DNA of 64,000 nt from Gilvimarinus japonicus (GCF_042847215.1 NZ_AP031500.1:2604001-2668000), one strand, 5' to 3'; positions 26,864-36,034 are shown, counted from the stretch's first letter. Translations and numbers: made by a program. The notes: generated by a model from the letters alone, not told the origin.

Positions 26864-27996
26864 CCTCGCATCCTATCAATGAGCCGCCTTAACGGCTGCG
26901 ATACTTTCCACAGACGAGCATTCTCAATCGCGCTTAACTGTTGTCGCAATGCTTGTTCACGCGAGCTTGCCAATGCCAGTTGCGCCGCAATGTCGGCCTC
27001 TGTGTTAGCGGCCATCGGCGGCGGAGCTTGATTCAATGCGTCGTCAGAAGCCGGCAACGTTTGTGGCGGCGCTGCGACTTGTTCGCGCTGCAGTGCCTCA
27101 AACTTAACTTCAAATTGCTGCAAGTGTTGGATGTATTCCCGCGCGTCCTGTAACTGCCCCATAAGGTCGGTAATATTGTTATACAGGCGCCCCAAATGGT
27201 GATCTCTGGTCATCACATGATCACGAATCGTCTGGCTGTCAGTGGCACTTAAGGTATGTCCTGGCGCGGTAATCTCTGGGTCTACGTGTTCCTCGACATA
27301 AATGGTCGAGTGCGGTCGAACCTTTTGCTCTCGATCGTCGGTATAGTAATAAAGCGCAAATGACTTACGGCTCCGATCACTTTCCTCGTCAGGCAGCCGC
27401 ACTTTTTTAAAGCCGTGCCACGAGCTGTTGTGCGTTTCAAACAACACCGCGCGATTAAATACCGGCGGCACAGTCACTACCTCGTCTTGCTCTGGCGGCA
27501 AACGCGGGTTTTTATGCAGCTCGATGTTACCGCCCCACGCTGGATCCCAATCGTGATTAAGGTAAATAATTAAATTTAGACGGCGGTGCCAGTTAGTCAC
27601 CGGGTGGTGGGTAAAGTCGACGTGAACGTCGAGCCCTTGTCCCGATAAATTCTCGTGGCTGCCACCACCAAAATAGTAAGGATCATAAAGCAAGTTATCC
27701 AAACCCGTGATTTGACCGACGAAGGTCCGAAACTCATCGGAGCTCGCGAGCTTATCGAGCTCTTGATAAGCACTGCCCAGGCTTGCCACTTTCTCGTTTA
27801 CCGCTTTGCGACCAACGTGACCATTTTCGTTCATGGCAAGTCGCTCATCAAAGCTGGGAAACTGCTGCAATACCGTTTCACACAGCTCTGGCTGCAAAAA
27901 GTTGTCAATCACCACATGACCAAACGGCTTAGCAGAGGCAAACTTTTCTCGCAATAAAGAGGCCTGCGCCACCACATCAGGGTTAATAATTTTCAA
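26860..27996 (-). CDS. 2-oxoglutarate/Fe(II) oxygenase with C-terminal coiled coil
   Basis: 378 aa. The N-terminal two-thirds form a prolyl-4-hydroxylase-type jelly roll. Fe ligands H125 and D127 (VHVDFTHH) and H194 (SSWHGF) are present, with R210 as the 2-oxoglutarate anchor. The last 110 residues are a coiled coil that ends in ARLWKVSQPLRRLIDRMRG, a tail otherwise seen on bacterial glycosyltransferases and polysaccharide-related proteins. It may hydroxylate a protein or a cell-surface saccharide-linked target; the substrate is unknown. Start is TTG 27996, placed 8 nt after AGGAGA. A perfect dyad lies just before the ribosome site. Confidence 0.8.
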   Translation of the reverse strand: MKIINPDVVAQASLLREKFASAKPFGHVVIDNFLQPELCETVLQQFPSFDERLAMNENGHVGRKAVNEKVASLGSAYQELDKLASSDEFRTFVGQITGLDNLLYDPYYFGGGSHENLSGQGLDVHVDFTHHPVTNWHRRLNLIIYLNHDWDPAWGGNIELHKNPRLPPEQDEVVTVPPVFNRAVLFETHNSSWHGFKKVRLPDEESDRSRKSFALYYYTDDREQKVRPHSTIYVEEHVDPEITAPGHTLSATDSQTIRDHVMTRDHHLGRLYNNITDLMGQLQDAREYIQHLQQFEVKFEALQREQVAAPPQTLPASDDALNQAPPPMAANTEADIAAQLALASSREQALRQQLSAIENARLWKVSQPLRRLIDRMRG

Positions 27997-28011
27997 ACCT
28001 TATTCTCCTAG

Positions 28012-28034
28012 TACTGTACGCCGAGCGTACAGTA
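28012..28034. promoter_or_regulatory. Perfect 10-bp inverted repeat before the oxygenase ribosome site
   Basis: Arms TACTGTACGC and GCGTACAGTA are separated by CGA. The repeat lies directly upstream of the AGGAG of the oxygenase gene. No T run follows, so it is not a terminator. It could be an operator or a 5'-UTR hairpin. CTGT...ACAG is LexA-like, but the gap is 11 nt rather than 8. Confidence 0.6.
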
Positions 28035-28084
28035 GACACATGTACTACCTACACGCCGATGCACTCAGCGAAAATCCATGCGGC

Positions 28085-28423
28085 CTAATCGCCTAATTTG
28101 CTGGTTTTTGCGGCCATAATAAAATCGTTTTTATGTAACCCTTTGATCTTATGGGTCCACCAATCCACCGTCACCTTGCCATACTCGGTTACAATTTTGG
28201 GGTGGTGCTGAACCTCTTCGGCCAAATCACCAACCTGATTGGTAAAGGTTAAAGCCTCGGCAAAGTTTTTAAACTCAAACTCCCGCGTCAACACCGGAAT
28301 ACCTTCGACAGACTTTACCGTCCACCCGGGTACATCAGTGGCGTGTTTGTCGATTTCCGTTTTCGTCAGCTTTGCTGCATCGGCGCTGCACGCCTCGCAG
28401 GTTTGCTCGTGTAATGCAGACAT
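28085..28423 (-). CDS. phhB: Pterin-4a-carbinolamine dehydratase
   Basis: 112 aa, the standard length. Dehydrates 4a-hydroxytetrahydrobiopterin to recycle the pterin cofactor of phenylalanine hydroxylase. The active-site motif is EEVQHHPKI (E-x3-HHP), followed by VTVDWWTHKIKGLHKNDF, both conserved. ATG 28423 has AGGAGA upstream; an earlier in-frame start adds 13 non-conserved residues. No phenylalanine hydroxylase gene lies nearby. Confidence 0.93.
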   Translation of the reverse strand: MSALHEQTCEACSADAAKLTKTEIDKHATDVPGWTVKSVEGIPVLTREFEFKNFAEALTFTNQVGDLAEEVQHHPKIVTEYGKVTVDWWTHKIKGLHKNDFIMAAKTSKLGD

Positions 28424-28513
28424 AATCAATCTCCTATCATTTGGATTCACTAGTTGCGACACCCCGATAAACGGTACGTTCCTGCCACGCCCAAAGGCGT
28501 GGCAGCCGCGATA

Positions 28514-30034
28514 TTAGCTAACCTTCACCACACCCTCTTCTATCTTGGCACGCCATACCTGTGGACCGGTTTTGTGAACCGACTCACCTTTGCTATCAAC
28601 CGCGACTGTGACGGGCATATCTTTAACATCAAACTCGTAGATTGCCTCCATCCCCAACTCCGGAAAGCCCAACACTTTTGCTGATTTAATTGCTTGTGCC
28701 ACTAAATATGCGGCGCCGCCAACGGCCATCAGATAAACCGATTCATTGTCGCGAATAGCCTCAATTGCAATAGGACCACGCTCGGCTTTACCGATCATGC
28801 CCAGCAAACCCGTTTCTTCCAGCATAGTGCGAGTAAACTTGTCCATGCGTGTTGCCGTGGTCGGCCCCGCTGGCCCTACCACCTCGTCGCGCACCGGGTC
28901 GACCGGCCCTACGTAGTAGATAAAGCGCCCGGTCATATCCACGGGTAATGTCTCACCTTTGGCGAGCATATCGGTCATTTTTTTATGCGCGGCGTCGCGG
29001 CCGGTGAGCATTTTTCCCGACAGCAAAATAGTATCACCCGGCTGCCACTGTTTAACGTCTTCGGCCGTAACCGTATCCAGATTTACGCGACGCACGGTAT
29101 CGGACACTTCCCAGCTGATCTCTGGCCAATCATCCAGCGAAGGCGGGGTCTGCAGCGCCGGCCCATCCCCCTCAAGGGTAAAGTGAGCGTGTCGGGTGGC
29201 GGCGCAGTTGGGGATAATCGCGACCGCTTTGTTGGCCGCGTGGGTGGGATAATCTTTAACCTTAACGTCCAGTACGGTGGTCAGGCCGCCCAAGCCTTGC
29301 GCACCAATCCCTAAACGGTTTACTTTGTCGTATAACTCTAAGCGCAGCTCTTCACTGCGATTATCCGCGCCACGCGCTTGCAGCTCCTGAATATCAACCG
29401 GATCCAGCAGTGCTTCTTTGGCCAACAGCATGGCTTTTTCGGCGGTGCCGCCAATACCAATGCCCAACATACCTGGTGGACACCAGCCCGCGCCCATTTT
29501 TGGCACCATATCCAGCACCCAATCAACCACCGAATCAGAGGGGTTAAGCATGGCGAACTTCGTTTTTGCCTCACTGCCCCCGCCTTTGGCGGCCACGTGC
29601 ACATCGACTGTGTTGCCGGGCACGATATTGTAATGAATCACCGCCGGGGTATTATCACCGGTATTTTTACGCGCACCATCCGGATCTTCCAAAATAGAAG
29701 CGCGCAATACGTTATCGGGGTTATTGTAGGCGCGGCGCACGCCCTCGTTGACCATATCGGTCACGCCTTGGCTAGCATCCCACTGTACATCCATGCCCAC
29801 CTCTACAAAGACGGTAACAATGCCAGTATCCTGGCAAATGGGGCGATGTCCCATGGCACACATACGCGAATTGATTAAAATTTGCGCCATGGCGTCTTTC
29901 GCGGCGGGGTTAGCTTCACGCTCGTAAGCTTGGTGGACAGCCTGGATAAAATCGACGGGGTGGTAATAAGAAATAAACTGCAGGGCGTCGGCGACGCTCT
30001 CGATAAAATCGGCTTCTTTAATCACGGTAGTCAT
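28514..30034 (-). CDS. fumA: Class I (iron-sulfur) fumarate hydratase
   Basis: 506 aa, typical of the single-chain class I enzymes (FumA/FumB). It converts fumarate to malate in the TCA cycle. Three cysteines fit the [4Fe-4S] ligands: C67 in PICQDTGI, one in GWCPPGMLGIGIGG, and one in IIPNCAATRHA. The C-terminal half carries the swivelling domain (GPAGPTTATRMD, VGGAAYLVAQAI). The enzyme class is oxygen-sensitive, which matches the sodB gene nearby. ATG 30034 lacks a strong ribosome site. Confidence 0.95.
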   Translation of the reverse strand: MTTVIKEADFIESVADALQFISYYHPVDFIQAVHQAYEREANPAAKDAMAQILINSRMCAMGHRPICQDTGIVTVFVEVGMDVQWDASQGVTDMVNEGVRRAYNNPDNVLRASILEDPDGARKNTGDNTPAVIHYNIVPGNTVDVHVAAKGGGSEAKTKFAMLNPSDSVVDWVLDMVPKMGAGWCPPGMLGIGIGGTAEKAMLLAKEALLDPVDIQELQARGADNRSEELRLELYDKVNRLGIGAQGLGGLTTVLDVKVKDYPTHAANKAVAIIPNCAATRHAHFTLEGDGPALQTPPSLDDWPEISWEVSDTVRRVNLDTVTAEDVKQWQPGDTILLSGKMLTGRDAAHKKMTDMLAKGETLPVDMTGRFIYYVGPVDPVRDEVVGPAGPTTATRMDKFTRTMLEETGLLGMIGKAERGPIAIEAIRDNESVYLMAVGGAAYLVAQAIKSAKVLGFPELGMEAIYEFDVKDMPVTVAVDSKGESVHKTGPQVWRAKIEEGVVKVS

Positions 30035-30379
30035 AGCAAAATCTCTGGGGTATGGATCTTTGCCGGCAATTTTACACCAATCTCCAAAGTAACACTAAGC
30101 CGCACCATCTACGATACGCACTGAGCTTTAATGAGCTGGCTACACAGATTAATGCCGACGACTCGCTCCCCGTAACTTGCGTAGAGATCCTTGCCCAGAG
30201 GCAAAACTACACGAGCCATTTAGCGGGAGGGTGCATAACGTCAAAGTATCTTACACACTATGCGCCTAGATAAGGCTGCGATCAGGACACGCCCCTCAGT
30301 AGATAACCAAGGAGGCGCCCGACGCTGTACGCATTATGTACATGGCACGAGCGCCACGAAAAACAATCAACTTAATGCG
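30035..30379. other. Intergenic region between fumA and a coiled-coil protein gene
   Basis: 345 bp, which must contain the fumA promoter. I see no open frame with a ribosome site, no clear repeat and no recognisable RNA. Several stop codons interrupt all frames. Confidence 0.6.
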
Positions 30380-31168
30380 TTACGGCGCCGTTACCGACCC
30401 GCCAGAGGCATTACTGATTTGCCGTTTGAGCTGCAAGATATCGTTGTTGGTATTGCGGCGGTAGGCATCGATGGCGGCGACTGCCTCTTCGTTGGTCTTA
30501 ACCCTAGTTGCCAAATCCCTTAGCCCGGGTAACTGCTGGGACACGCGTTGCACGTCAATGCTCAAGCTTGCGATTTGATCGGCGCTGGATTTCAGCTTGG
30601 CAACCGCCTCGTTTGCCTGGGTCAGCTGGGCCGTCAATTTATCGAGCTGGGCTTGCAACTCGCGCTTCACACCGTTGGCGCTGGCACTGGCACTCGCGGC
30701 GCTTTTCTCGACCGCGCTTAACTGCCGCTTCACTGAGGCCAAGGCATCCTCGTTAGCAACGATTCTCTTGCGGTTGGTATCTTGCGATACCCCCCAAAGC
30801 TTACGGATCTCGGAGTCCGCCCACTGCAATTTGTCCTGGATTTCATCCACAGTTTGACTGGACTGATCCGAATTTAAATTAAGTCGGGTTTCTAGGCCGG
30901 CGATACGATGCTCAGCATCGGCCAGCTCTTTTTGGGATTCGGTTAATTGCCACATTAGATAACCACTACCACCTACGCCAGCAATAGCAACCAACAATGC
31001 CAACACAGCAACGGCACCTGGCCCTTGTCGCTCATCGGATGGCGGTGGTGGTGGCGGTGGACGATGCGCAGCCGATGCACGATTGGCACCTGCGCGCGGT
31101 ACGGGTTGATCGTCATGCTCGTCACGGTCGGGGATCACTCCCCCCAGAGTGGGCTCTTTGCGTTCCAT
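30380..31168 (-). CDS. Membrane-anchored coiled-coil protein, unknown function
   Basis: 262 aa. A short cytoplasmic head with a polyproline stretch (PPPPPPP near residue 40) precedes one helix (about 52-74, AVAVLALLVAIAGVGGSGYLMW). A long coiled coil then fills residues 75-255 with heptad patterns. No catalytic motif. The layout resembles envelope or cell-division accessory proteins with a periplasmic coiled coil. ATG 31168 (MERKEPTLGG) is preceded by AGGACC; a start six codons earlier is less likely. A proteobacterial family probably exists, but I do not recognise it by name. Confidence 0.72.
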   Translation of the reverse strand: MERKEPTLGGVIPDRDEHDDQPVPRAGANRASAAHRPPPPPPPSDERQGPGAVAVLALLVAIAGVGGSGYLMWQLTESQKELADAEHRIAGLETRLNLNSDQSSQTVDEIQDKLQWADSEIRKLWGVSQDTNRKRIVANEDALASVKRQLSAVEKSAASASASANGVKRELQAQLDKLTAQLTQANEAVAKLKSSADQIASLSIDVQRVSQQLPGLRDLATRVKTNEEAVAAIDAYRRNTNNDILQLKRQISNASGGSVTAP

Positions 31169-31286
31169 AAGGGTCCTATACTGCAAATCTAATAGTCACA
31201 ACAACGCATGAAATCATCATGCCAATGAATATGGTAGTGGTTATAACAGTTATGGCAGTAAAAAAGAAGGGATGTTCCTGCGATAC

Positions 31287-31315
31287 AAAAAACGCCGGCA
31301 TTGCCGGCGTTTTTT
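31287..31315 (-). terminator. Intrinsic terminator after sodB (bidirectional)
   Basis: The GC-rich stem AACGCCGGC/GCCGGCGTT with loop ATT is flanked by A6 and T6 runs. It lies about 60 bp after the sodB stop on the minus strand. Confidence 0.88.
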
Positions 31316-31376
31316 GTGACAAGGGCTGGTTTACAGCACATAAACACAGCACTTGCTCGTACAATAAAACAACAAC

Positions 31377-31958
31377 TTAGGCAAAGTTGGCGTTAACAAA
31401 TTCCCAGTTAACCAGTGCCCAGAACGCGTCCATGTACTTCGGACGAGCGTTGCGATAATCAATGTAGTACGCGTGCTCCCACACATCAACGGTCAGCAAC
31501 GGGGTTACTGAATCGTCAGTCAGCGGGGTTTCAGCGTTCGAGGTGTTAACAATGGCCACAGAACCGTCGGCTTTTTTCACCAGCCAAGTCCAGCCCGAAC
31601 CAAAATTACCCACAGCTTGCGCGGTAAACTCTTCTTTGAACTTGTCAAAAGAGCCAAACGCTGCATCGATTGCGCTGGCCACCGAACCGCTAGCGGCGCC
31701 GCCACCGTTGGGGCTCAGGCAGTGCCAGTAAAAGGTGTGGTTCCAAATTTGTGCCGCGTTGTTAAACACACCACCTTTAGAAGTTTTAACCACCTCTTCC
31801 AGAGTTTTGCCTTCAAACTCAGTGCCTGGTACCGCAGCGTTGAGCTTATCAACGTAGGTTTTGTGGTGTTTGCCGTAATGGAATTCTAAGGTCTCTTCAG
31901 AGATGTGTGGAGCCAAAGCATCTTTTGCGTAGGGCAGTTCCGGTAATTCAAAAGCCAT
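31377..31958 (-). CDS. sodB: Iron superoxide dismutase
   Basis: 193 aa. Converts superoxide to oxygen and hydrogen peroxide in the cytoplasm. Metal ligands H27, H74, D158 and H162 are in place (FHYGKHH, WNHTFYW, DVWEHAYY). The glutamine Q70 in NNAAQIWNH, together with the FeSOD-type N terminus, marks the iron enzyme rather than the manganese form. ATG is preceded by AAGGAGAACGTT. It has its own strong terminator, so it is monocistronic. Confidence 0.96.
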   Translation of the reverse strand: MAFELPELPYAKDALAPHISEETLEFHYGKHHKTYVDKLNAAVPGTEFEGKTLEEVVKTSKGGVFNNAAQIWNHTFYWHCLSPNGGGAASGSVASAIDAAFGSFDKFKEEFTAQAVGNFGSGWTWLVKKADGSVAIVNTSNAETPLTDDSVTPLLTVDVWEHAYYIDYRNARPKYMDAFWALVNWEFVNANFA

Positions 31959-32138
31959 AACGTTCTCCTTAAGTACACGGGTAAAAAGCTACACGGTTAA
32001 AATTCTGCACGATAAAAGGTACACCGTGAAAAAACTACACCAGTCTCGGCCGGTATTTGTAAGATTTGTCATCGATGGGACTTGCTATCGATGCTTATAC
32101 AGATAAAGCAATTGTGAGGCCATAACTATCGCCTCTTA

Positions 32139-32171
32139 AAAAATAAAGGCACCTACCAAGTAGGTGCCTTT
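32139..32171 (-). terminator. Intrinsic terminator after groEL
   Basis: A perfect 12-bp stem (AAAGGCACCTAC and complement) around the loop CAA is followed on the minus strand by the T-rich run TTTATTTTTT. It lies 14 bp after the groEL stop. Confidence 0.9.
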
Positions 32172-32184
32172 AGTGGGGCTGGGC

Positions 32185-33834
32185 TTACATCATGCCGCCC
32201 ATGCCACCCATACCGCCCATGCCGCCCATATCAGGCGCGCCACCGGCACCGCCTTCGTCAGGCTTGTCAGCAACCATGGCTTCGGTGGTAATCATCAAAC
32301 CGGCCACCGAACCTGCCGCTTGCAATGCGGTACGGGTTACTTTCGCCGGATCAAGGATACCCATTTCCAGCATATCGCCGTATTCACCAGTAGCGGCGTT
32401 AAAGCCGAAGTTACCTTCACCTTTACGAACCACGTCGGCCACCACAGAGGCTTCTTCACCGGCGTTGGTGACGATTTGACGCAGAGGCGCTTCCATCGCA
32501 CGACGAGCGATCGCGATACCGGCATCTTGCTCTTCGTTGTCACCTTTCAGATCCATAATAGCGGCCACAGCGCGTAACAAGGCGGTACCACCACCAGGCA
32601 CAACGCCCTCTTCTACCGCAGCGCGAGTCGCGTGTAGAGCATCTTCAACGCGCGCTTTTTTCTCTTTCATTTCCATCTCAGTGGCTGCACCAACTTTGAT
32701 CACAGCAACACCGCCGGCCAACTTGGCCACGCGCTCTTGCAGTTTTTCGCGATCATAATCAGATGAAGTCTCTTCGATCTGAGTGCGGATTTGACCTACA
32801 CGCGACTCAATTTCTTGAGCGTTACCGGCGCCATCGACAATGGTGGTGTTCTCTTTGCTCATGGTCACGCGCTTAGCGGTACCCAAGTGCTCGAGCGTCA
32901 CGTTCTCTAGGTCCAGACCAACTTCTTCGCTGATTACAGTGCCGCCAGTCAGTACGGCGATGTCTTGCAGCATGGCTTTACGGCGATCACCAAAGCCCGG
33001 CGCTTTACACGCTGATACTTTAACAATACCGCGCATGTTGTTTACCACCAAGGTGGCCAGCGCTTCGCCTTCTACGTCTTCGGCAACAATCACTAACGGC
33101 TTGCCAGACTTAGCAACCGCTTCTAGGGTTGGCAACAGCTCGCGGATGTTGGAGATTTTTTTATCGACCAGCAACACGTAAGGCGCGTCTTGCTCAACCA
33201 TCATGTTGTCTTGGTTGGTGATAAAGTAAGGGGATAAGTAACCGCGATCAAACTGCATACCTTCAACGACGTCTAGCTCGTTCTCAAGGCTGGTGCCTTC
33301 TTCAACGGTGATCACACCCTCTTTGCCCACTTTGGCCATCGCTTCGGCAATAATATCGCCGATGTGCGAATCGCTATTGGCCGAGATAGTACCCACCTGA
33401 GCAATCGCTTTAGGGGTATCGCAAGGTTGCGCAATAGACTGAATGTGAGCAACCGCCGCGATCACGGCTTTGTCGATGCCGCGCTTCAGATCCATCGGGT
33501 TCATGCCCGCAGCCACTGATTTTAAACCTTCATTAACAATGGATTGCGCCAATACCGTCGCGGTAGTGGTACCGTCACCGGCATCGTCAGACGCTTTAGA
33601 GGCAACCTCTTTCACCATCTGCGCGCCCATGTTCTCAAACTTGTCTTCCAGGCTGATTTCTTTAGCCACAGAAACACCATCTTTGGTGACAGTCGGTGCA
33701 CCAAAAGATTTCTCTAACACCACGTTGCGGCCCTTGGGCCCCAAGGTTGCTTTTACGGCATCAGCCAGAATGTTAACGCCTTTTGCCATACGCTGACGGG
33801 CGCTATCACCAAATTTCACTTCTTTAGCAGACAT
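32185..33834 (-). CDS. groL: Chaperonin GroEL
   Basis: 549 aa 60-kDa chaperonin. ATP-dependent folding of cytosolic proteins in a double-ring cage with GroES. Conserved motifs are intact, including KGRNVVLEKSFGAP, DGTTTATVLAQ and GGGTALLRA, and the Gly-Met tail (GGMGGMGGMGGMM). It follows groES by 50 bp without a terminator, forming a groESL operon. AAGGAA lies 8 nt before the ATG. Confidence 0.99.
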   Translation of the reverse strand: MSAKEVKFGDSARQRMAKGVNILADAVKATLGPKGRNVVLEKSFGAPTVTKDGVSVAKEISLEDKFENMGAQMVKEVASKASDDAGDGTTTATVLAQSIVNEGLKSVAAGMNPMDLKRGIDKAVIAAVAHIQSIAQPCDTPKAIAQVGTISANSDSHIGDIIAEAMAKVGKEGVITVEEGTSLENELDVVEGMQFDRGYLSPYFITNQDNMMVEQDAPYVLLVDKKISNIRELLPTLEAVAKSGKPLVIVAEDVEGEALATLVVNNMRGIVKVSACKAPGFGDRRKAMLQDIAVLTGGTVISEEVGLDLENVTLEHLGTAKRVTMSKENTTIVDGAGNAQEIESRVGQIRTQIEETSSDYDREKLQERVAKLAGGVAVIKVGAATEMEMKEKKARVEDALHATRAAVEEGVVPGGGTALLRAVAAIMDLKGDNEEQDAGIAIARRAMEAPLRQIVTNAGEEASVVADVVRKGEGNFGFNAATGEYGDMLEMGILDPAKVTRTALQAAGSVAGLMITTEAMVADKPDEGGAGGAPDMGGMGGMGGMGGMM

Positions 33835-33884
33835 AATTCAATTCCTTGCAATAAATCGTTCAACAACACGTTAAGGGGGGTATC

Positions 33885-34175
33885 TTAAGCAAGTACGGCT
33901 TTGATATCGCCTTCGCTCAAAATCACCAACTCTTCACCTTCAACTTCGATGGTGTCGCTGCCGGCGTATTTGCCGAATACAACGGTGTCACCCACTTTCA
34001 CGTCTACCGGACGAACCTCACCGTTATCCAGCACGCGGCCATTACCTACTGCCACAACTTCACCTTGATTGGGCTTTTCTTTGGCAGAGCCTGGCAAAAC
34101 AATACCACCAGCGGTCGTTTGCTCTTCTTCCTTGCGGCGAACCACAACGCGATCATGTAACGGACGAATATTCAT
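33885..34175 (-). CDS. groS: Co-chaperonin GroES
   Basis: 96 aa lid of the GroEL cage, with MNIRPLHDRVVVRR at the start, the mobile loop (EEEQTTAGGIVLPG) and the C-terminal ILSEGDIKAVL. All are standard. A heat-shock promoter lies about 150 bp upstream, with a long 5' leader between promoter and start. Confidence 0.99.
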   Translation of the reverse strand: MNIRPLHDRVVVRRKEEEQTTAGGIVLPGSAKEKPNQGEVVAVGNGRVLDNGEVRPVDVKVGDTVVFGKYAGSDTIEVEGEELVILSEGDIKAVLA

Positions 34176-34320
34176 GGACTTCTATCTCCAACTAACAGAT
34201 GTAGTAACAAAAGGTAGTAACAACAATGTCAAACCCGGGTTACCCCGGACCTTTGCCGAACCGGCAAAAATTCGGATATTGCGCGCAGCCATCGCCACAC
34301 ACTTGCGAACTTGCTCAAAA

Positions 34321-34350
34321 GGTGGGGTTGGCCACTGAGTATTTCAATGG
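34321..34350 (-). promoter_or_regulatory. Sigma-32 heat-shock promoter of groESL
   Basis: On the minus strand ATTGAAA and CCCCACC are separated by 14 nt. This agrees with the sigma-32 consensus CTTGAAA-N(11-16)-CCCCAT. It lies in the gap between fxsA and groES, pointing at groES, about 145 bp upstream of its start codon. Confidence 0.78.
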
Positions 34351-34418
34351 CTCAAACAGGAAAAAAGCAAAAAAAGCAGAGGTTTTGCAAGGATTTAGTC
34401 TAGACCACACCAAGGCGA

Positions 34419-34892
34419 TCACTTTTTAGGCAGTGAGGGGTCGTTTTTTACGTCGTCAGTACGGCTAAACTCGCCATCGTAAACATCACCATCGGCCGGG
34501 TGAGTAGGCCCGGCCCAGCTGGGGTTCATGCTTGCACCCCCTACTACAATGCGCTTACCCAGAGCGTTAAACAACGCGTGCCGACAAGCGGGTATCAACA
34601 AAACAAAACCTAGGGTATCGGTAAAAAAGCCCGGGGTTAACAGCATCGCACCGGCAAAAGCCAGCATAATACCCTCTACCATCTCCCTTGCAGGCATTTG
34701 CCCCTGCTGCATGCGACCGCGGGCGCGCATCAGTGTCGCCAGCCCTTGCCAGCGCAGCAGCAACACGCCAAAAACGGCGGTCAATACCACCAGCGCCACC
34801 GTGGGCATCGCCCCAATCCGGCTACCCACCTGAATAAACAGGCCAATCTCCAACAGTGGAACAACAATAAAAAGAATAAAGAATATCGGCAT
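34419..34892 (-). CDS. fxsA: FxsA family membrane protein
   Basis: 157 aa, inner-membrane protein. Two hydrophobic N-terminal segments (MPIFFILFIVVPLLEIGLFI, TVALVVLTAVFGVLLLRWQG) and a third (LLTPGFFTDTLGFVLLIPACR) give the FxsA signature. E. coli FxsA (SuzF) reduces phage T7 exclusion by the F plasmid; the normal cellular role is unknown. It lies just upstream of groESL, a frequent gammaproteobacterial arrangement. GGAG precedes the ATG. Confidence 0.9.
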   Translation of the reverse strand: MPIFFILFIVVPLLEIGLFIQVGSRIGAMPTVALVVLTAVFGVLLLRWQGLATLMRARGRMQQGQMPAREMVEGIMLAFAGAMLLTPGFFTDTLGFVLLIPACRHALFNALGKRIVVGGASMNPSWAGPTHPADGDVYDGEFSRTDDVKNDPSLPKK

Positions 34893-34932
34893 CTGGGCTC
34901 TCCGGTGTGCTCGGTTTAATAGCGTTGAAGCG

Positions 34933-35958
34933 CTACCACTCGTAACTTACCCCCACCATCAGGCGGGTGTCTTCGCGTTCTTTGTCTTGCTGCGGTTGGT
35001 TGTCGATGTTGTAATCGACCTTGACCTCAGAGTACAAACTACCCGCCAGCAAGGTGCTCAGCCCGGTCCCTGAGGTCAGGCGCCAATCACTGCTGTCTTC
35101 GAGTGATCGGGTGATTTCATTTTCATGGAAAAACGATACGCCAAAAGGCAGCAGATAGCGGAAGTTAGTTCCCAAGCGTAAAGCAAACCGTTCATTCACT
35201 TCACTAAAGTCATCTTCTGGCTCATCGGGTATCTCGTACTTTTCGTTCAAGTACGTGAGCCCGGCAGTAAGCGCTAGGGCGGTATCTGAGTTTTCCCAAA
35301 ACTGATAACCGGTACCACTACCTAACGTGTAGTACTGTTCAACACCGCGGGACTCATCGGCGCCAACGGAGACATCATTGGTCCAGAACCAGCGCTCGCG
35401 GAAAAACCAATCTAGCGTGTAGCGCCCCAGCCACAGCTCATCGGGCGCTTCGCGATCAGAAGAGTAGCTGGCGTATTCAATATTGGCGTTGTGACGAAAC
35501 TCACTGCGGCGATACTCGATATGGGTCTTCATCTTTATATCGCTGCGAATGTCGTTGCCCTCGGCAAAAAAGCCCGACAGGCCAAACTTACCTCGATAAG
35601 TATACTCGCCTTCGATATGACTCTCGAACGGCAGCATGATCTCAAGCGACGCCAAGGGCACACTGCGTTGATCCGGGTCCCCCCCACAGGAGTAAAACAA
35701 GTACTCCTGTTTCATACCGTCGATCAAGCACGGTGTCGCACTGCCACTTAATTTCATTGGCATAGTCGTGCTGATGTTTTTGATTTTAGAACGGGCTATT
35801 TTCACATCGCCAAAATTACTACTGCCCCACACCAGTGACTCGCCATCGAGCTTAACAAAGTCCCCCTCCAGACGGTCGCCATTAAACAACTCGACGAACC
35901 CCGCCTGCGCCGCACTCGCGTTAAGCAATAAAAGTACAATGAGTCCCAGTTTTTTCAC
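34933..35958 (-). CDS. DUF481 family outer-membrane-barrel-like protein
   Basis: 341 aa from the GTG at 35958 (MKKLGLIVLLLLNASAAQA, a good signal peptide); a GTG at 35970 would add four residues. An SH3-like segment follows (FNGDRLEGDFVKLDGESLVWGSSNFGDVKI). The remainder is amphipathic strands with aromatic girdles, ending YEW, the profile of DUF481 proteins that form salt-induced outer-membrane barrels (YdiY-like). Function unknown. It is monocistronic, with fxsA downstream. Confidence 0.78.
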   Translation of the reverse strand: MKKLGLIVLLLLNASAAQAGFVELFNGDRLEGDFVKLDGESLVWGSSNFGDVKIARSKIKNISTTMPMKLSGSATPCLIDGMKQEYLFYSCGGDPDQRSVPLASLEIMLPFESHIEGEYTYRGKFGLSGFFAEGNDIRSDIKMKTHIEYRRSEFRHNANIEYASYSSDREAPDELWLGRYTLDWFFRERWFWTNDVSVGADESRGVEQYYTLGSGTGYQFWENSDTALALTAGLTYLNEKYEIPDEPEDDFSEVNERFALRLGTNFRYLLPFGVSFFHENEITRSLEDSSDWRLTSGTGLSTLLAGSLYSEVKVDYNIDNQPQQDKEREDTRLMVGVSYEW

Positions 35959-36034
35959 ACTCGCAACCACTCTCGCATTACACTAATTCAAACGAGCTAA
36001 CGCATCCCACATTAGCTTTATTCAAGGAATTCTT

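Noticed and set aside
28012..28034. LexA box upstream of the oxygenase gene
   Set aside because: CTGT and ACAG are 11 nt apart, not 8; kept only as an unassigned palindrome.
31219..31380. A 53-codon plus-strand frame before sodB
   Set aside because: It runs through the sodB terminator hairpin, lacks a ribosome site and has no recognisable protein character.
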